From positions 1,984,001 to 2,048,000 of the forward strand of contig MU008155.1 of NCBI GenBank assembly GCA_010909165.1: a stretch of 64,000 nucleotides of DNA, written 5' to 3'. The DNA comes from Anthoceros angustus (taxonomy: Eukaryota > Streptophyta > Anthocerotopsida > Anthocerotales > Anthocerotaceae). Positions 10,537 through 23,181 of this stretch are shown here, one piece after another (the stretch's first letter is position 1; each line of letters begins with the position of its first letter). Under the pieces are notes generated by a model. That model saw only the letters and a program-made list of their open reading frames with translations. It was not told the DNA's origin and did not search any database. A program made the position numbers and the translations under genes.

Positions 10537-12259
10537 TTGCGTGGGGAAAGCTTTTGAGGGGCTACACATGTGTCAGGGGCGGGATCCGAATCACTTGGTG
10601 CTTTGACGTCTTGAGCAGCTTCATGGATGTGGGCAGTGTTTTCTATCGTAGTTCAGATGTGTACAATAGGCTTCATGCCAAATTGATTCTTTCTGTCTCC
10701 TCGCGAGCAGATTAGCTCTCCTAGCTGTCGATGAATCGGGAGACTCTGTCGAACCACTTTTTGTGCTGTGTTGTGCAAATGATTGTTGTCACCAGTCTTT
10801 CTGGTTCGGCCTCATTCATTCCCTCAACCCTAAAATTGTTCGAGCAAGCTGCGTTTGCTTGCAAAACAGGCATTAAAACAGCAGTCGATATCTGTGTCCC
10901 TAAAAGATGTAGTTCGTACCTTAACCGAAACTGGGCTGGTATTTACCGTTGTGGTCTCGAAAGTAGCGGGAAATATCGCAGTCCGAGAGGCCTCGAGAAA
11001 TTACTCAAACAGCTGGGCTGAGACCGCCAGTTGTGTATTTTGTCGCACCCGCTTGATGGGAGCTTGTCTTGTCTGCAATTTCCTCGACTGTGGAGACCGA
11101 AACATGAAACAGGGCCACGTGTGTCTTGCACACTCCCGGCGGGCGAAGAGAAACCTCGGACGTTGAGATTCTGGAGTAGTCGTCACCAACCATGTTGTTT
11201 GGTACGTTTGTCAACTCTCATGGCGACACTTGTGTTTGTGATGTACACTTCGGAGACCTTGAATATATTTTTCCCATCTACCTTAAACACCGGTGTTCCC
11301 CTCCCCGATTTCGCTCACATGGCAAGCAAGAGGAACATGAGATACTTAAGCAAGCGCTGCCGCAATATCCCACCATATACGACTGCTGTCAATGACGTTA
11401 CCGTTTCAACTCTAGCTGATTGTAACACAGTATCTCGATGTATATTTCCAACAAAAGGTGTGGTGCACCAAATTAGAATCACAGCACTCTTCTGCTCCTG
11501 CTCTCCACACAGCAACGCAGGATGAGCCATGATTCCGATCATGTTTTCGTGCATAGTGCTGATTTGTGAAGACGCCAGATATTCTTCTTGATGCCGGCGT
11601 ATTGATAAACAAACCGTGCACAAAGAAGATCGCAGCTGGTCAAATAATTAAGACAAGGGCTAGGAAAGGGCAGTGCAAGTCAAGCAAGCACAGCCTTTCC
11701 AATTCTCAGCACTTTCAAAAGTATTTACAAAAGCCGGGCTATGAAAATAAATTGCATCGGCCCGCTCAGCCAAAAGTTAGCCGTGGTATTGTACATCAGT
11801 AATGACTAAATACTACGAAGTCAGTGTGTGTCGGCCGAGCTCACCACGCGTCCTGCAAATGTGCTTCACCTAGCGGCATGCTCCGACCTCCCCTGGAACA
11901 GCAAAGAGACGTGTACTTCACATCCACTGCTGACCTTTGAGCCCCTGAAATGACGAAGACATGAGGAATAAATCACTGTCCTACATGGGCTTGCTAGTAT
12001 GAATCCTCGACACTCCACATGATGCAGCAATACAGAAGTCCATTACTCGAGAAGTAAACATACATCGTGCCCAGGATCAGTATTGCATGGTGTGGGCACA
12101 GGCACAGATCTGCCAGTGCCGTTCGATTGCTTGGACCCATTAGCCACCCAATCTGAGTGCCATACCAGTTCAAAGGTGTCACTCCACTGGAAAAAGAGGG
12201 ATCCCTTTTCAAAAGGCAAGTGCCACAGCAATCTGCCCTTCAGCCCATGCAGAAACAGC
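10537..12259. other. Intergenic, converging 3' flanks
   Basis: Lies between the 3' ends of the AG-peptide (+) and the TIFY8-like gene (-). It probably contains both 3' untranslated regions. Small open frames on both strands show no conserved motif, and I see no structural RNA. Confidence 0.5.
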
Positions 12260-14068
12260 TTAACAACCTGGGCCTCCACGAGAGTCTGTGTTGTTGAAGG
12301 GGGGGTAATTAGGTACAGGCATCACCGGTAGTGCACCAGGTCGAGCACTTCCAATGCCAGACTGCGCCAGGCCTCGGAGAAGAGTCTGCACTTCCGGATT
12401 AAGCCCCATGTTTCCACCACTACTGACAGACTGCCCCCTCAAACTGGTCTCCTTCTCTCTCTCTCTTCCAAGAGCAGACAAGGATCCATCACTTGCTGAC
12501 GTCTGCATGCTGTTGCTAGGCCGAGGTGAGTACGTGGTTGACCACGACCGACCATTTGACCCAGCTAAGGCCATTATGGCATCCGCCTACAAGAAGGGTA
12601 GACCTCAGTTGAGATATATCTTTGAAACTGATAAGAGGGAGAACCAAACTTCACCTGAAAATGAACTGAACCCAACTCTCCTCACTCACCTTGTCAGGCG
12701 GCACATCATCAAAGACATGGGCTTGCCCACCATAGAAAATGGTTAGCTGTCTGCTGGCAGGAGCTGCAACTGCACGACTGCAAAACCCCAAGAGAACACA
12801 GTCAGGAATTGAGTGAAGAATATCCGACAGAAAAGCAACGTGATGACACCTCTTACCAGCTGCAGACTCATTTACCTTGAAGGTGGAAGGCTGTCAGAGC
12901 CAGTGCTTCTGGTAACTTTGGGCCTTCGAGTCTGACCATCTGCACCACAGGAAGGCCCAGTAGCAGGTACTCCAATTGTCCCATTTATAAGTGGGCCAAT
13001 ACCTGGACCTTGGAGTCCTGTCCTAGATCCTTCATCAGCTGCAGGCCTGGCCAAAACAGGTGTGACAGTATTGTGGAGCTCACGGGAAGCTCGGTCTGGA
13101 GCACCCAGCTGACTGAGACGAGGCACGGTGATGCCATTAGAGAAAGACTTGACCCGCTCCATTCCCCCCCGCTTTAAATTCCTGGGCGAAGACGTATCAG
13201 GTTTAGGGACAGAAGTCTGTAGCCAAGAAGGGCCACCTTTGGCAGACTGACGCGGGGGCTGCATCGAAAGTCGCAGATCATCTGAGGAAGGAGTGAAGTC
13301 CTTGTCTCCAATTCGAGATTGCTGACAAACAAACAAAGCACTGTCATCTCAGGCACGACAGCCATTTCCTCCTGCAGGTAATGGACAAGCATCAACCATG
13401 ACACCAAGAGAAAAGCAAGGCGAGGAGAAGGGTACGTGTGTGATCTATTTGACACTGTCGTAAGAGAGTCGTCCTTACTTTGGGAGGTCTGCCAGCTTCA
13501 AGCGCTTCCACACTCATTTGCAGCCGCTCTTGCAGTGACTCTCGGGTTGATCCTAGCTCACGCTTCTCAGCAGTGCGAGTATCAGTTTCGAGCCTGTAGA
13601 AAGCACTTGTGGTACCATGATTGAGGGTTCCACTTTTCATGCCACGTGACCAGCGGTCTCGATCTGTGAGAGAGAGACAATAAGAAAGCAAAGGACCTCT
13701 CGTTAGAGAAGTGGCAGCAGAAGCAATAAAAAAGCAAAAAGCAAACCTCGGAGCCAACAACAGTGACAGAGTTCAGCAGCTTGGTACACGATGGAAAGCC
13801 TACCTGATCCAGGGTCAGAAGAACTGGGCATGGCTATCCCTAAGGGGCCCCCAGATCCGGCTCCGGCTACATTTCCAGGTGAGGAGAAAGTGAGGGCTTG
13901 TCTGTGCGCAAGGCCAGCCTTAACATGGGCCTCGGCATGGTCGTCAAAACCAGCGTTGCCGTGAGAGGCTCCGACCACCTCAGACGAAACTGCAGTGACC
14001 TGCTTGATGTCATCTCTGTAGCCAATTCCCAAAAAATCCCGGAAAATGGGTTGATCTTTCTCAGCCAT
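12260..14068 (-). CDS. TIFY8: TIFY-domain protein, TIFY8-like transcriptional regulator
   Basis: Five exons on the minus strand (14068-13804, 13663-13479, 13321-12876, 12777-12690, 12586-12260) have consistent phases and total 1311 nt, 436 residues. The N-terminus carries F-R-D-F-L-G-I, the short motif typical of TIFY8 proteins. The TIFY domain is split by an intron: Q-L-T-I-F-Y-G-G-Q-A-H-V-F-D-D-V ends one exon, and A-D-A-I-M-A-L-A-G-S-N-G-R-S-W-S begins the last. No Jas, CCT or GATA domain follows, which separates it from JAZ, PPD and ZML classes. TIFY8 of Arabidopsis is known to bind NINJA-TOPLESS corepressors, so a nuclear repressor role is inferred. In-frame ATGs lie a few codons upstream (14080 and beyond), so the exact start is open. 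A very GC-rich leader lies upstream. Confidence 0.9.
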
Positions 14069-17031
14069 GACAAGGGTCATCGTTGCTGAGTGGAGCATGG
14101 GTAGTGAGTCATTCAGACGACGGTAGCAGGCATCCCATGGTGGAGCACACCTGCAGCAAGGTGCAGCCCAGGCTATTAGTAGAATCGAGATGCAAGCAAC
14201 AAGGAGAAGTTGGCAAACCACGACACGGCGAGTACAAATCCATCCAGAAACATGCCGTTGCACAGCAGCAGGATAGGTCAGCAGAGGGACAAGGTACTGC
14301 AGCCACGACAAGGGGGGACGCAGAAAGCAGGGTTTAAGCCAAAAGCCCTATTGCGAACAACCAAGAGGAGAAGCAGGGCCGGAGCCAAGGCACCGGCAGT
14401 CGCGCATCCCAGCGGCAAGCAAGGACACATTCCAGGAAGCAAGAAATGCGGTAAGATGGGGCCAGCAACAAGGAAGCAGGGAAGGCGGCAGAGCCGGCAT
14501 ACCTGGAAGCGCTACGCTCGGTGGGCGCAAATTGGTGGCAAGAAAATGCGATGAAGTCCGCTTCGCAGGTCCCCGTTCCCCCCAGGATTGCAGGCAGGCA
14601 GTTGGTGCCCAGAGCAAGCGGCGACTAGCAAAGGCACACAAACACGTCCTGTCCTGAAGCCAGCACCGGTACCACTAGCACCCGCACCTGCACTCGAAGC
14701 GGCGGAGAGCAAGCACGAAGGGTGATTGCAGCTGGGGCAGCAATTCCTCGCAGCTGAAGCTGCGGGGGCACGGGCGAGATCCTGGGCGAGGGCGGGCGCG
14801 GGGCAGCGGCAGGCCCAGCCGGATAATGCAAGCCCAGCCCAGCCCAGCCCGGTCCAGCCCAGCCCAGCCTCCCACAGGCTGGCGCAATCGAGCAAGGAGG
14901 TGGGTGCGGGCGGCGGGCCTGCGTACGCCCGCGGGTGGGGGCCGGCAGGAACCTCCCAAGGTAAACGCAGCAGCAGGGCAGAATCTGTGCAGGGGAGAAG
15001 GAAGGCGCGGGGAGCAGCAGGAGCGGCGGAGGCCCGCAGGCTGGCAGGAAGACGGAGGAAGGAGGTAGGAAGCAGGGCAAGGCCGGCGGCAGAGCCGCGC
15101 GGGCCGGGGCAGCCCGCGTCGCTCGCACACTGTTGCCGCGGCAGAGGCAGCGGCAGAGGCAGCGGCAGAGGCAGCGGGCCGGGTGGCAGCCGCAGCCGCA
15201 GCCGCGAGCCGGAGCAGCGCAGCCTGCTGCTCTCGCGCTTGCGCTTGCGCTGGCGGGGGAGACGCCGAGACGCTGAGACGCTGAGACGCTAGAGCGCGGA
15301 AGAAGGGAGGAATGAAGGTGAAGGCTCCCCCTTCCCTGGGACCCTGGGACCCTGGGAGAGAGAACGGAAGGGGGCGCCGGAAGAGCGCAGCAGCAGCAGG
15401 CCTTAGCCGCGGCCGAAACAGGTGAGGCCGTGAAGGCTTTCGGGAGGCAGCAGTAAGCGCGGGCGCCGGAGGCGGGTTGCGGGTTCCGGGTGCGCCCTTC
15501 CCTTGGGGACGGCAAGTCAACGCGAGAGATGCGTGAAGCCTCTCCACTGCTTCGCCTCTACCACTTCAAGTTCGTGGCACCGGGCAGGAGCCTGGGCCCT
15601 GGGCCCTGGGTCTCCCGGCCTTCCACATTTTTGCATTTGTTATATAACTTATGGGGCAACCCTAGTATCTAGTCCAGTCAGAGCAGCCCACTCGACTCCT
15701 CTCTCTCTCTGCTCTCTTCTCCTGCGCTGTATGTACATACTGTATCTGCATCCGACCCCGTGTATGGATGCATGTATGTATGATGGCACTAGAGAGAGCA
15801 TGCCCCGCATGCGGTCACCGTCGCCGCGACCGCGCGCTCCCCGGGGGGACACGGCCAGAAGCCAGAAGCCAGAAGCAGAAGAAGCATCGGATGCTTTCTT
15901 GCCTCCTCCCCGGACCCCCAGCGCGGCGTGCGCCTCTGGAACTGTAATTGGGATATATGTATATAATATCATGAGGCGTACGTGTGAACATAAATACTCC
16001 ATGTGTATATCTGTAGAGAGAGAGAGAGAGAGCGGGGTGGGGCCCGGCAGGGGACGCCTCTTTTTCTTTTGTCAGGGACATAAATGGCCTCCACGCAGGG
16101 TAGTACATATGTATGTACATACATATGTTCTCTCTATTTATTATTGGGAGACCGTCACCGACCGTCACCGGGGGTCGGGACGCCATGGCAAGTTGCGATG
16201 CCATGCCATGCCATGATGCGCCATGATTGGCCTTGGCCCTTGCCTTTGGCCTTTGGCCCCGCTGTGGCCAGCTGCAGCCCCGGCCCATGCAAGTTGACCT
16301 CGCTTCACCGGGTGCCAAGAAGGAGGCGTTGGAGAAGCACCCGCCCCTGGTGACCAGAGGGCTCTACTCCCGCGGTCAGGTTAACGGGCAACGCGACAAA
16401 ACAGCTGAGCTCAGCTGCCTGCAGGGGGCACCAATATACATATTGGTAATATGAAGGAAGCCCGCGTTGTGGGTTACGAACGGCTTGGGAACTTGCTCAT
16501 CAGGCGGTTTAGCGTTACATGGGTGTGCATGACGCGGGATGACGATAGCACCAAGTCAACAAACACGCGGCTCCCAGTGAGAAACCCGCAACACCAGTCG
16601 GACACAGACGCCGGTAAAAAAGGCGGGTAGGTGGTCCCGTGCTTTGTGACGTGCCCTGTTAGGTCAAATGGAGGAGCTTCATCTCACGTCCGCAAGACGC
16701 AAACACCACCACCTTTTCCACCGATTTCGACGGCATCTCATCCAACGAATCGCCCTTGGCCCAAGCCCGGGCCCGGGCCCGGGCCCGGGCCCCTGTCAAC
16801 ACCGTGTTGTTGGGAGCAACTCATATTTATTCCATGCGCTTGTCGCCGCGACATGCGAGCGGGCGTGGTACGCTGTTGGAGTCCAGTGCGGAATCTCAAC
16901 GCGAAAGCAACGAATTTCCAGCCGGCTGCATGCTCGGGACATGGATCCTTTACATTACCCGCACTTTCCTCGACCCTTCCACCCGTCTCTCGCTAGCCGG
17001 CGGGGACAGCACCCTCCTGCGCTTTCTGCGC
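14069..17031. other. GC-rich intergenic/promoter region with microsatellites
   Basis: This is the upstream region of the TIFY8-like gene and the downstream flank of L-arabinokinase. Long open frames on both strands at 14500-15550 are low-complexity (A/P/G/R-rich) by-products of GC content. Visible repeats: a 12-base ggcagaggcagc tract at about 15137-15178, gagacgct repeats near 15265-15292, (GA)n near 16015-16033, catgc repeats near 16195-16215, and (GGGCCC)n at about 16762-16795. An exon of TIFY8 5' UTR may lie here but cannot be placed. Confidence 0.5.
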
Positions 17032-20000
17032 CTAGGCGCCGGCCCCGAGGCGGATCCGGACTCGGAGGTGCCCGAACTGGCCCGCTCCCGGAGACGAGCC
17101 CTCGAAGATGTAGGGGAGATGGCCTGTCGCGTCCCTGTACCTCTGCTGGATCTGTCCAGGAGACGGCTGCGTGAGGGAAGGAAGGAAGGAAGGAAGGAAG
17201 GGAGGAAGGGAGGAAGGGAGGAAGGGAGGAAGGGAAGGAAGGGAAGGAACGGAAGGAACGGAAGGAAGGGAAGGAAGAAAACCGGTGTCTATGTACATCA
17301 CCTCCAGGATGTCGTCGGTGGCCTGTACGCCGGCACGTGTGAGCACGCAGACGGTGCCCCCGGAGCCGCCCCCCGTGATCTTGCCGCCGAACACCGACCC
17401 CTGCCGCTGCTGCTGCATCTGCTTCACCAAGCCCACGATGCGGTCTGTGCCGTGGGAGCCCAGGCCGCAGTGGGAGTAGCTGTAGTGCGACTGGTACATG
17501 AGCTCGCCCAGCGTCGTGAACTGGGCGTCGCTTGTGGCGCAGGTCAGGAGCACTGAGAAAGCCTGCACATGGCAGCCCCACATGTGACCGCAGGCTTCAC
17601 GAGTGATTGTCAAAAGCCAAATGCAAAGGCGAGCCGAGCCGAGGCAAGGCAAGGCAAGGCAAGGCAAGGCAAGGCAAGGCAAGGCGACTTTGTGTCAGAC
17701 ACACACACGCACTCCATGGAACACCTCCACCAGCGCTTACCCACCTGCACACGGAAATGCTCGTAGATCGGATGTGATGTCGGGCCCTTCACGGCGTACA
17801 AGTGCTTGGCATCGATGCTGGTCACCGGGTCGTTGTGGCTGCCATACGCGTCCAGGAAGCTTCTGCCCACGATGTCCTCGGGCAGCAGCCGTGAGTAGAA
17901 GGAATCGTACCTGGAGACAATGACACCCGCCACTGTCTTAGGAGCGGAGGCCCGGATCTGGCAGGTGAGGAAGTCATGCACTCATGCCGTCTCACCTGTG
18001 TGGCCGTAGGTTGCATAGATACTCCAGCTGGGATTCGGATGCCAACAGCTGCTGCTCCGGGTCCTCCTCCTCGTCGTTGCTCACGATCAGCTTGGAGGCT
18101 GGCTCCGAGTGTTTCGCAGCAGCGACCTGGATCATTTTCCGTCCCATGAATGCTCCGATTCTTACAGACCCGTAGTCTGCTCCCCCAACACTGCGGATGC
18201 ATGCCACACAACTCACGCGCTGCATTTTGGGACTCCACTACGCTTGCTTCAACAGACCAAAACTACACAAACCTGTGGCGGATGCCCGAGTCGATTCCCC
18301 AGAATCTCACATGGGATGGGATGTTCACATGCTCCTTCACCTCTGCTGGCTGCCGCACCACGGCTGCAGGTCAGCTCACGCAATCTGCGGAGGACGCCTA
18401 TGCATGTGTAACTGACCAAACATTTGTACCCACCTGACAGACCATTGCCAGAAGCTTGTTGGCCTCACCACATGCAGAGGCCATCTGGTCCATGATCCCA
18501 CAAGGAGCTCCCACCACCAAGTTCTCCACCTGAAGCATTTTGCCACCAACTCACACCTCCCTCTCTCCATGTGTGTACAGCAATGGAACCTCTCACAACG
18601 GCCAAGAAGCAATTATGACCAATGGTGCTCAGCATCTTGGCTTCAGTTGCACTCGTACCTTTTGGCAAAGTATGGCCAAATCCCTGGGAGCAATATGTAC
18701 ACCTGAAACAAAGAATTGTGATTCACCAAAACCTTTTAGCGTTCACGGAAGGGTCAGTCGGATCTTTCCTGTGTTCAGCTGAGCGCACAAACAAACCGGG
18801 CTCCTACCAGCTGCTGCAGCAATGGCAGACATGGTTGCGACTTCTAAAGCAGCTGAGGAAGACACGCCTTTTCCCTCAGGTACAGCTGAGGACACCTGTT
18901 CCATCACCCCACTTGTCAGCTTCCTCAAGGTTCAGAGGTGATCCTCATTGTTGGCCAAAAAATGGAACTTACAAGTAAGCTGATGCCCTGCTCAAAATGC
19001 ACGTTCAGCTCTCGCATCAATACCAGGATCGTTCCTGCAACATATGCTGCCCATCTGCACAGCAGAACGAACTTTGAAATCGCTAAAGACGTTCATGGAA
19101 TGGTCTCGTCACACAGCCAAGTTCCTACGTACTACGGCAAGCCAGAATCTTGACATCTGAATCTAGTGTCATCTCCATGACCACATCGACGACGTTCCAC
19201 TCATATGTTAAGCTTAACACAGTAGCAAACCCAACACAAAGGTGTATGTAATCGCCTTTGAGATGCATCTTGTTGGAAAAAACGGCGAGCAGCTTCATAA
19301 GTTATTGGCTTTCCTTCTGGATCTCGGAAGTCAGCTAGGTCCATGTCAAAGACAGGGGACCTATTACTCAACTCTGAGCCAAACGACACCTGTGGCAGGC
19401 ACAAGATGGGGATGAGCATGACCGCATGTGCAAGCATTGCCCAAGAAGTGCAGACACCTTGGTGTAAACTAGTGAGCCTTCCAAATCTGTCATATATGTT
19501 GTTTCTTGCAGGTATGCTGTTCATGACCATATCCCAGCACAAGGACAGTAAAAATTTGCACCGGAACATACAATTTGTATGGCAGGCTCTAAGGCCCCCC
19601 TCCTTGCCATTTGTCGTGCCTGTGTGTGCTTCCAAAGGAGTTGTTTGTTTGCAGAGTTGAACTGCACGGCTACATGGCAAGCTTCACGTGTAGGCATCTG
19701 TACAAGCCCAACTTCATGTTTTAAGGTGCCAATGAGAGATAACCAGCGCTCTCAAATTCAAGGCAAAAGCAAGGAGCCTTGAATACCTGCAGTACAAGAC
19801 TTCCAGAGTAATCTGCGATACCTCCCATTACATCCAAACGCCCAGGGGCCCTGGCAACGTACAAATCATCCTAGAAATGAAGACGACAAGACAACCATTA
19901 GCTGCTATTGCTACATCAGGAGATTTTTTGAAATGCAAACTTGGGAAAACTCACCGCCCATCTGAAAAGCCTGGCTGCAGCTAACCGATCGTTAAGGTGA

Positions 20001-23000
20001 GGTTGATCTAAGCTATCCGTAGCATGGGCATCCGCTTCCTCGTTCAAGCTTTTAAGGGTCTTCAGGAATGCAACCGTATCTGGCAAGCCCTTGTAGTCTC
20101 CATAAATAATTTGAATGTCGGCTAAATCGCTGCAGAGAACAAAACTTGATTAGCATTGACCCACTTTAACATGGGCAAATTCAGATGCCACAGACGCGCT
20201 ACAAAACTCAAGAACTGACATGTTTTCAGCAGACAGCTTGTCGCTCTCGATCCCAGAATGAGGAGGTGATGAGAGGAGGCTCCGTTGACTTTCTGTGTAC
20301 GTGTACCAGTCTGGAACATCAAGATCTCTCCCTGGGGCTCGTTGCATTTGATATCCCAGGACAATAGCATCTCTAAGCCTCCTTGCTCCATGGAACTGCA
20401 CTCAGAAAGGAAACATCATTCTCCACTGACTACTTGGACGATTGTAAGCCGATTGAGTGGACAAGATATAGACCTCTTGTGGAATCTTCACTTTTCCACT
20501 TGCAGCATCCTGTAGAATTCTTGCAGCAACCTACAGGAAGATTGATCTTCATATGCGCTTCTGCCATACTATGTGAGCTACTAAACAGCATCCAATGCAT
20601 CACTCTACTCAGGCTCACCTCACCACCATTTAAGGGGGCTGTATAACATGGTTTGAGAGCAGTGGCCTGTAAGATATATGGACCCCATCGCCCACTGAAA
20701 AAATCTCGTCGATTCATCTCAACACCAGATTGGTAAAACTGTCCGAAGGAGCAGATTAGCAACAAAAACACTTCATCGTTCTTTACCCTCAACAGGATGG
20801 AGGAAGGGGATGTTCTCACTCACTTCAAGCATTTTCCTCAGGAACGGTTCCTCGTTAAAGTAGTCACGCCTAACGAAGACAAATGGCACTTTGTAGGCCA
20901 GTGCTTCACTAACAGTTCCGTATCCAATCTTCCCTGCATTATATGCCCTGCCTCCATGAGGTCCGTGCATGTGAAAGCAGGACCCATGAAAGACAATACA
21001 TTCACACACTCACCCAACATACAATCACTTGCAGCTACCAGATCTGGTAGGTATGCGTCCTTATCTAGCTGAACGTAGCTGGTACCAGCCTGCTGAGCTA
21101 GTGTGAAAGCACAAACCTTTGCACCTGACATGTCAGCTGAGTGTGCAAGAGGCAAAATAACATTCGCTACAAAGACACACCACTTAGACGCTGAGGTATT
21201 TCTATGTTAAGGCTGACTAGTGACTTCTAGCAAAAACATCTCCTCAGTTCTAAAGTTCTTGCGCTGCTCACCAAGCATTTCCATCCAGGAGGCAGATATT
21301 CATCTTTTAAAGTCCAGCTTGCATCCTGAATGCACTAGCTCAATTTCAGGTCACGATACTTCATCTGAAACAGCCCAGAGCCTAGGTTTTGAAGCAACCT
21401 ACACAGATTTGAAAGACTGCTGACTACAAGGTGAAGATGAGAACCTGGCCACCAAAATTGAACAGCAAAAGCTTTTCATTGTCAGCGATTCCGAGCTCCT
21501 TCCTAACCTGGGAACATGATCTCAGATACGATTTAGTTTTATGTAAAGCCAGCTCGTTTCAGATCTCGTTTTGGAGTTTTCGAATAGTTCTACCCTGTTG
21601 AAGCAACAAGGCAATTCAATACAAACCTGCTCCCTGCTTTTGCGGATTTGTCGGACGACAAGTGGCACATCCATCACCTTACTGAATACTGGCACTGCAT
21701 AAAAACATCCAAAGGCAACTTTGAAGTGCAAGCCTAATGAAAAAAGCTGCTGCTGGGTAGATCTCATCGGATAGATGACAACAAAAAGTCAGATGAACAG
21801 AATGTGTACTTGTCATAGGACTACAAACTGACGAAAAAAAATGCAAGGACGCCTTCAATGTTTACTCCGGAAATATCCTGATCTACTAGAGCAAATGGTG
21901 AATGTCTATGCCATAGGAATGAAAATGATGGGATTTGTGCTCACTTGGACAATATCCAGGCAGTCTGATCAAGAACTTGGCGTGAGAGTAGTCTTCAGCA
22001 ATCTATGACCATCAGACTCTGTGTCAGCTCACATGGTAGACCATCAGTTCCAAAGTGTACTTCCCAGTGACCTAACCTGCCAAACTATTGAGCGATGAAG
22101 GTGTCCGGCAACTGGCACATATTCCGAGTAAATGAAATCCCAACTGTGGATCACCAAAAATACAGTTGGAAAGTCAAGGCTCCACAAGGCATTAAGGGTG
22201 TACTGATTAACCAAGCAACCAGACCTGCATACCTGAAGTTACTAACACAAACACATGTAATCTGCGCAATGGACGCAGCTTTGCAGGCAATTGGCACTAT
22301 ATCGGACACCTAAATGTTCCAGGTTAACGTAAGTCAGGAAGCTGCGCACCGAATAATTAAGCAAAACAATATCTTGACAACAAACCAGGAGTTGAGGAAA
22401 CTTGCCACAACATCAGCTTTGATAGACTGAAGCCACTTCACTTCTTTATCCAGCAATAAGGAGCGAGGAAGAACAGCTACCCGCGAATACTGTGAAACAA
22501 CTATATTTTCGTCACAATATTCATTAAAGACACAATGTGAAAATACCGACGGTATAGGTGTTCCGCATGCTTAGCAGACATTGAACAAGGCGGATACTAG
22601 CAAGTGAAAAACCAGCTGTCGCAGACAACTGAGGACAGCATCGTCCAGACAGAAAACAATAGCTCCTGGTTACAAAGAGACTGTTTATCACCTCTTCAAG
22701 GGATGCTATGCAGTCAACCGTAAGGGCATCTGACTGAACTGCGCCCGAATCCAACAACACCTGATGTAATGAGCTCGTGAAAACTTGTTCTGCAACCTCG
22801 GGAACATTCAACACAGATGAAGCTTTTCCAACACATGGGAGCTGTCCATCTACCTTTCGGAGATGGAGTCTGGGAGACTGAATCTCCTTCAAAAATACGA
22901 ACTCTGGAGCTGCTGTGACAATGTGCACCTCGTGGCCGAAATGTATCAAATGACTTGCGACCTGTGAGAAGACAAGGGGGATCAACCCTTCAGCAGCTCA

Positions 23001-23181
23001 CCAACCAGTATGCTTCATGTACGATCTTCCTATTCCGAAAGGTTAGGCAACACCATCACAGGCACAAATTCAGACTTGCCTCCACAACGCGAGTGGCATG
23101 GCCGAGGCCATGTCCCGTGACGTAGTAGGCGAAAGCGAGCGGCCTCGTGGGCGCCAGAGAAGGATCCTCAGGATTCTCCAT
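17032..23181 (-). CDS. ARA1: L-arabinokinase (GT-like N-terminus plus GHMP kinase)
   Basis: It phosphorylates L-arabinose to L-arabinose-1-phosphate for UDP-arabinose salvage. I resolve 27 exons: 23181-23080, 22961-22692, 22489-22406, 22309-22233, 22143-22077, 22002-21945, 21694-21627, 21507-21445, 21325-21272, 21116-21014, 20933-20824, 20738-20619, 20530-20474, 20395-about 20220, 20129-19955, 19870-19787, 19697-19572, 19389-19256, 19054-18973, 18895-18808, 18702-18659, 18529-18434, 18349-18273, 18190-17996, 17910-17745, 17562-17302, 17151-17032. The product is about 1018 residues, against 1039 in Arabidopsis. The N-terminus has [13 protein letters not shown]. The kinase half has [24 protein letters not shown] and [11 protein letters not shown]. 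Only the donor of exon 14 is uncertain (AT|GTCAGT chosen, GC|GTCTGT possible). Three introns use GC donors. Confidence 0.95.
17170..17278. repeat. (GGAA)n/(GGGA)n microsatellite in last ARA1 intron
   Basis: About 105 bp of imperfect ggaa and gggagga repeats inside the final ARA1 intron (17152-17301). It occupies most of that intron and generates long spurious K/E/G-R frames on the plus strand. Confidence 0.9.
17643..17688. repeat. (GGCAA)n microsatellite in an ARA1 intron
   Basis: Nine near-perfect pentanucleotide repeats inside the intron between the exons ending 17745 and starting 17562. An (AC)n run follows at about 17698-17709. Confidence 0.92.

Noticed and set aside
10044-10715. 223-codon frame reading through the AG-peptide intron
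   Set aside because: It ignores a clear GT-AG intron and loses the conserved GPI-tail sequence that the spliced form restores exactly.
14500-15550. Long open frames (up to about 300 codons) on both strands
   Set aside because: They are low-complexity Ala/Pro/Gly/Arg/Cys translations of GC-rich DNA, overlap each other, and lack conserved motifs or splice logic.
16756-17682. Plus- and minus-strand frames rich in G-R-K-E or S-F-P
   Set aside because: They are produced by the GGAA and GGCAA microsatellites. Real coding here is only the ARA1 exons.
20150-20220. Reading ARA1 exon 14 to the in-frame H-V-K|gtgggt site
   Set aside because: It would leave an intron of about 37 nt and break the phase with the next exon, so an upstream donor was preferred.
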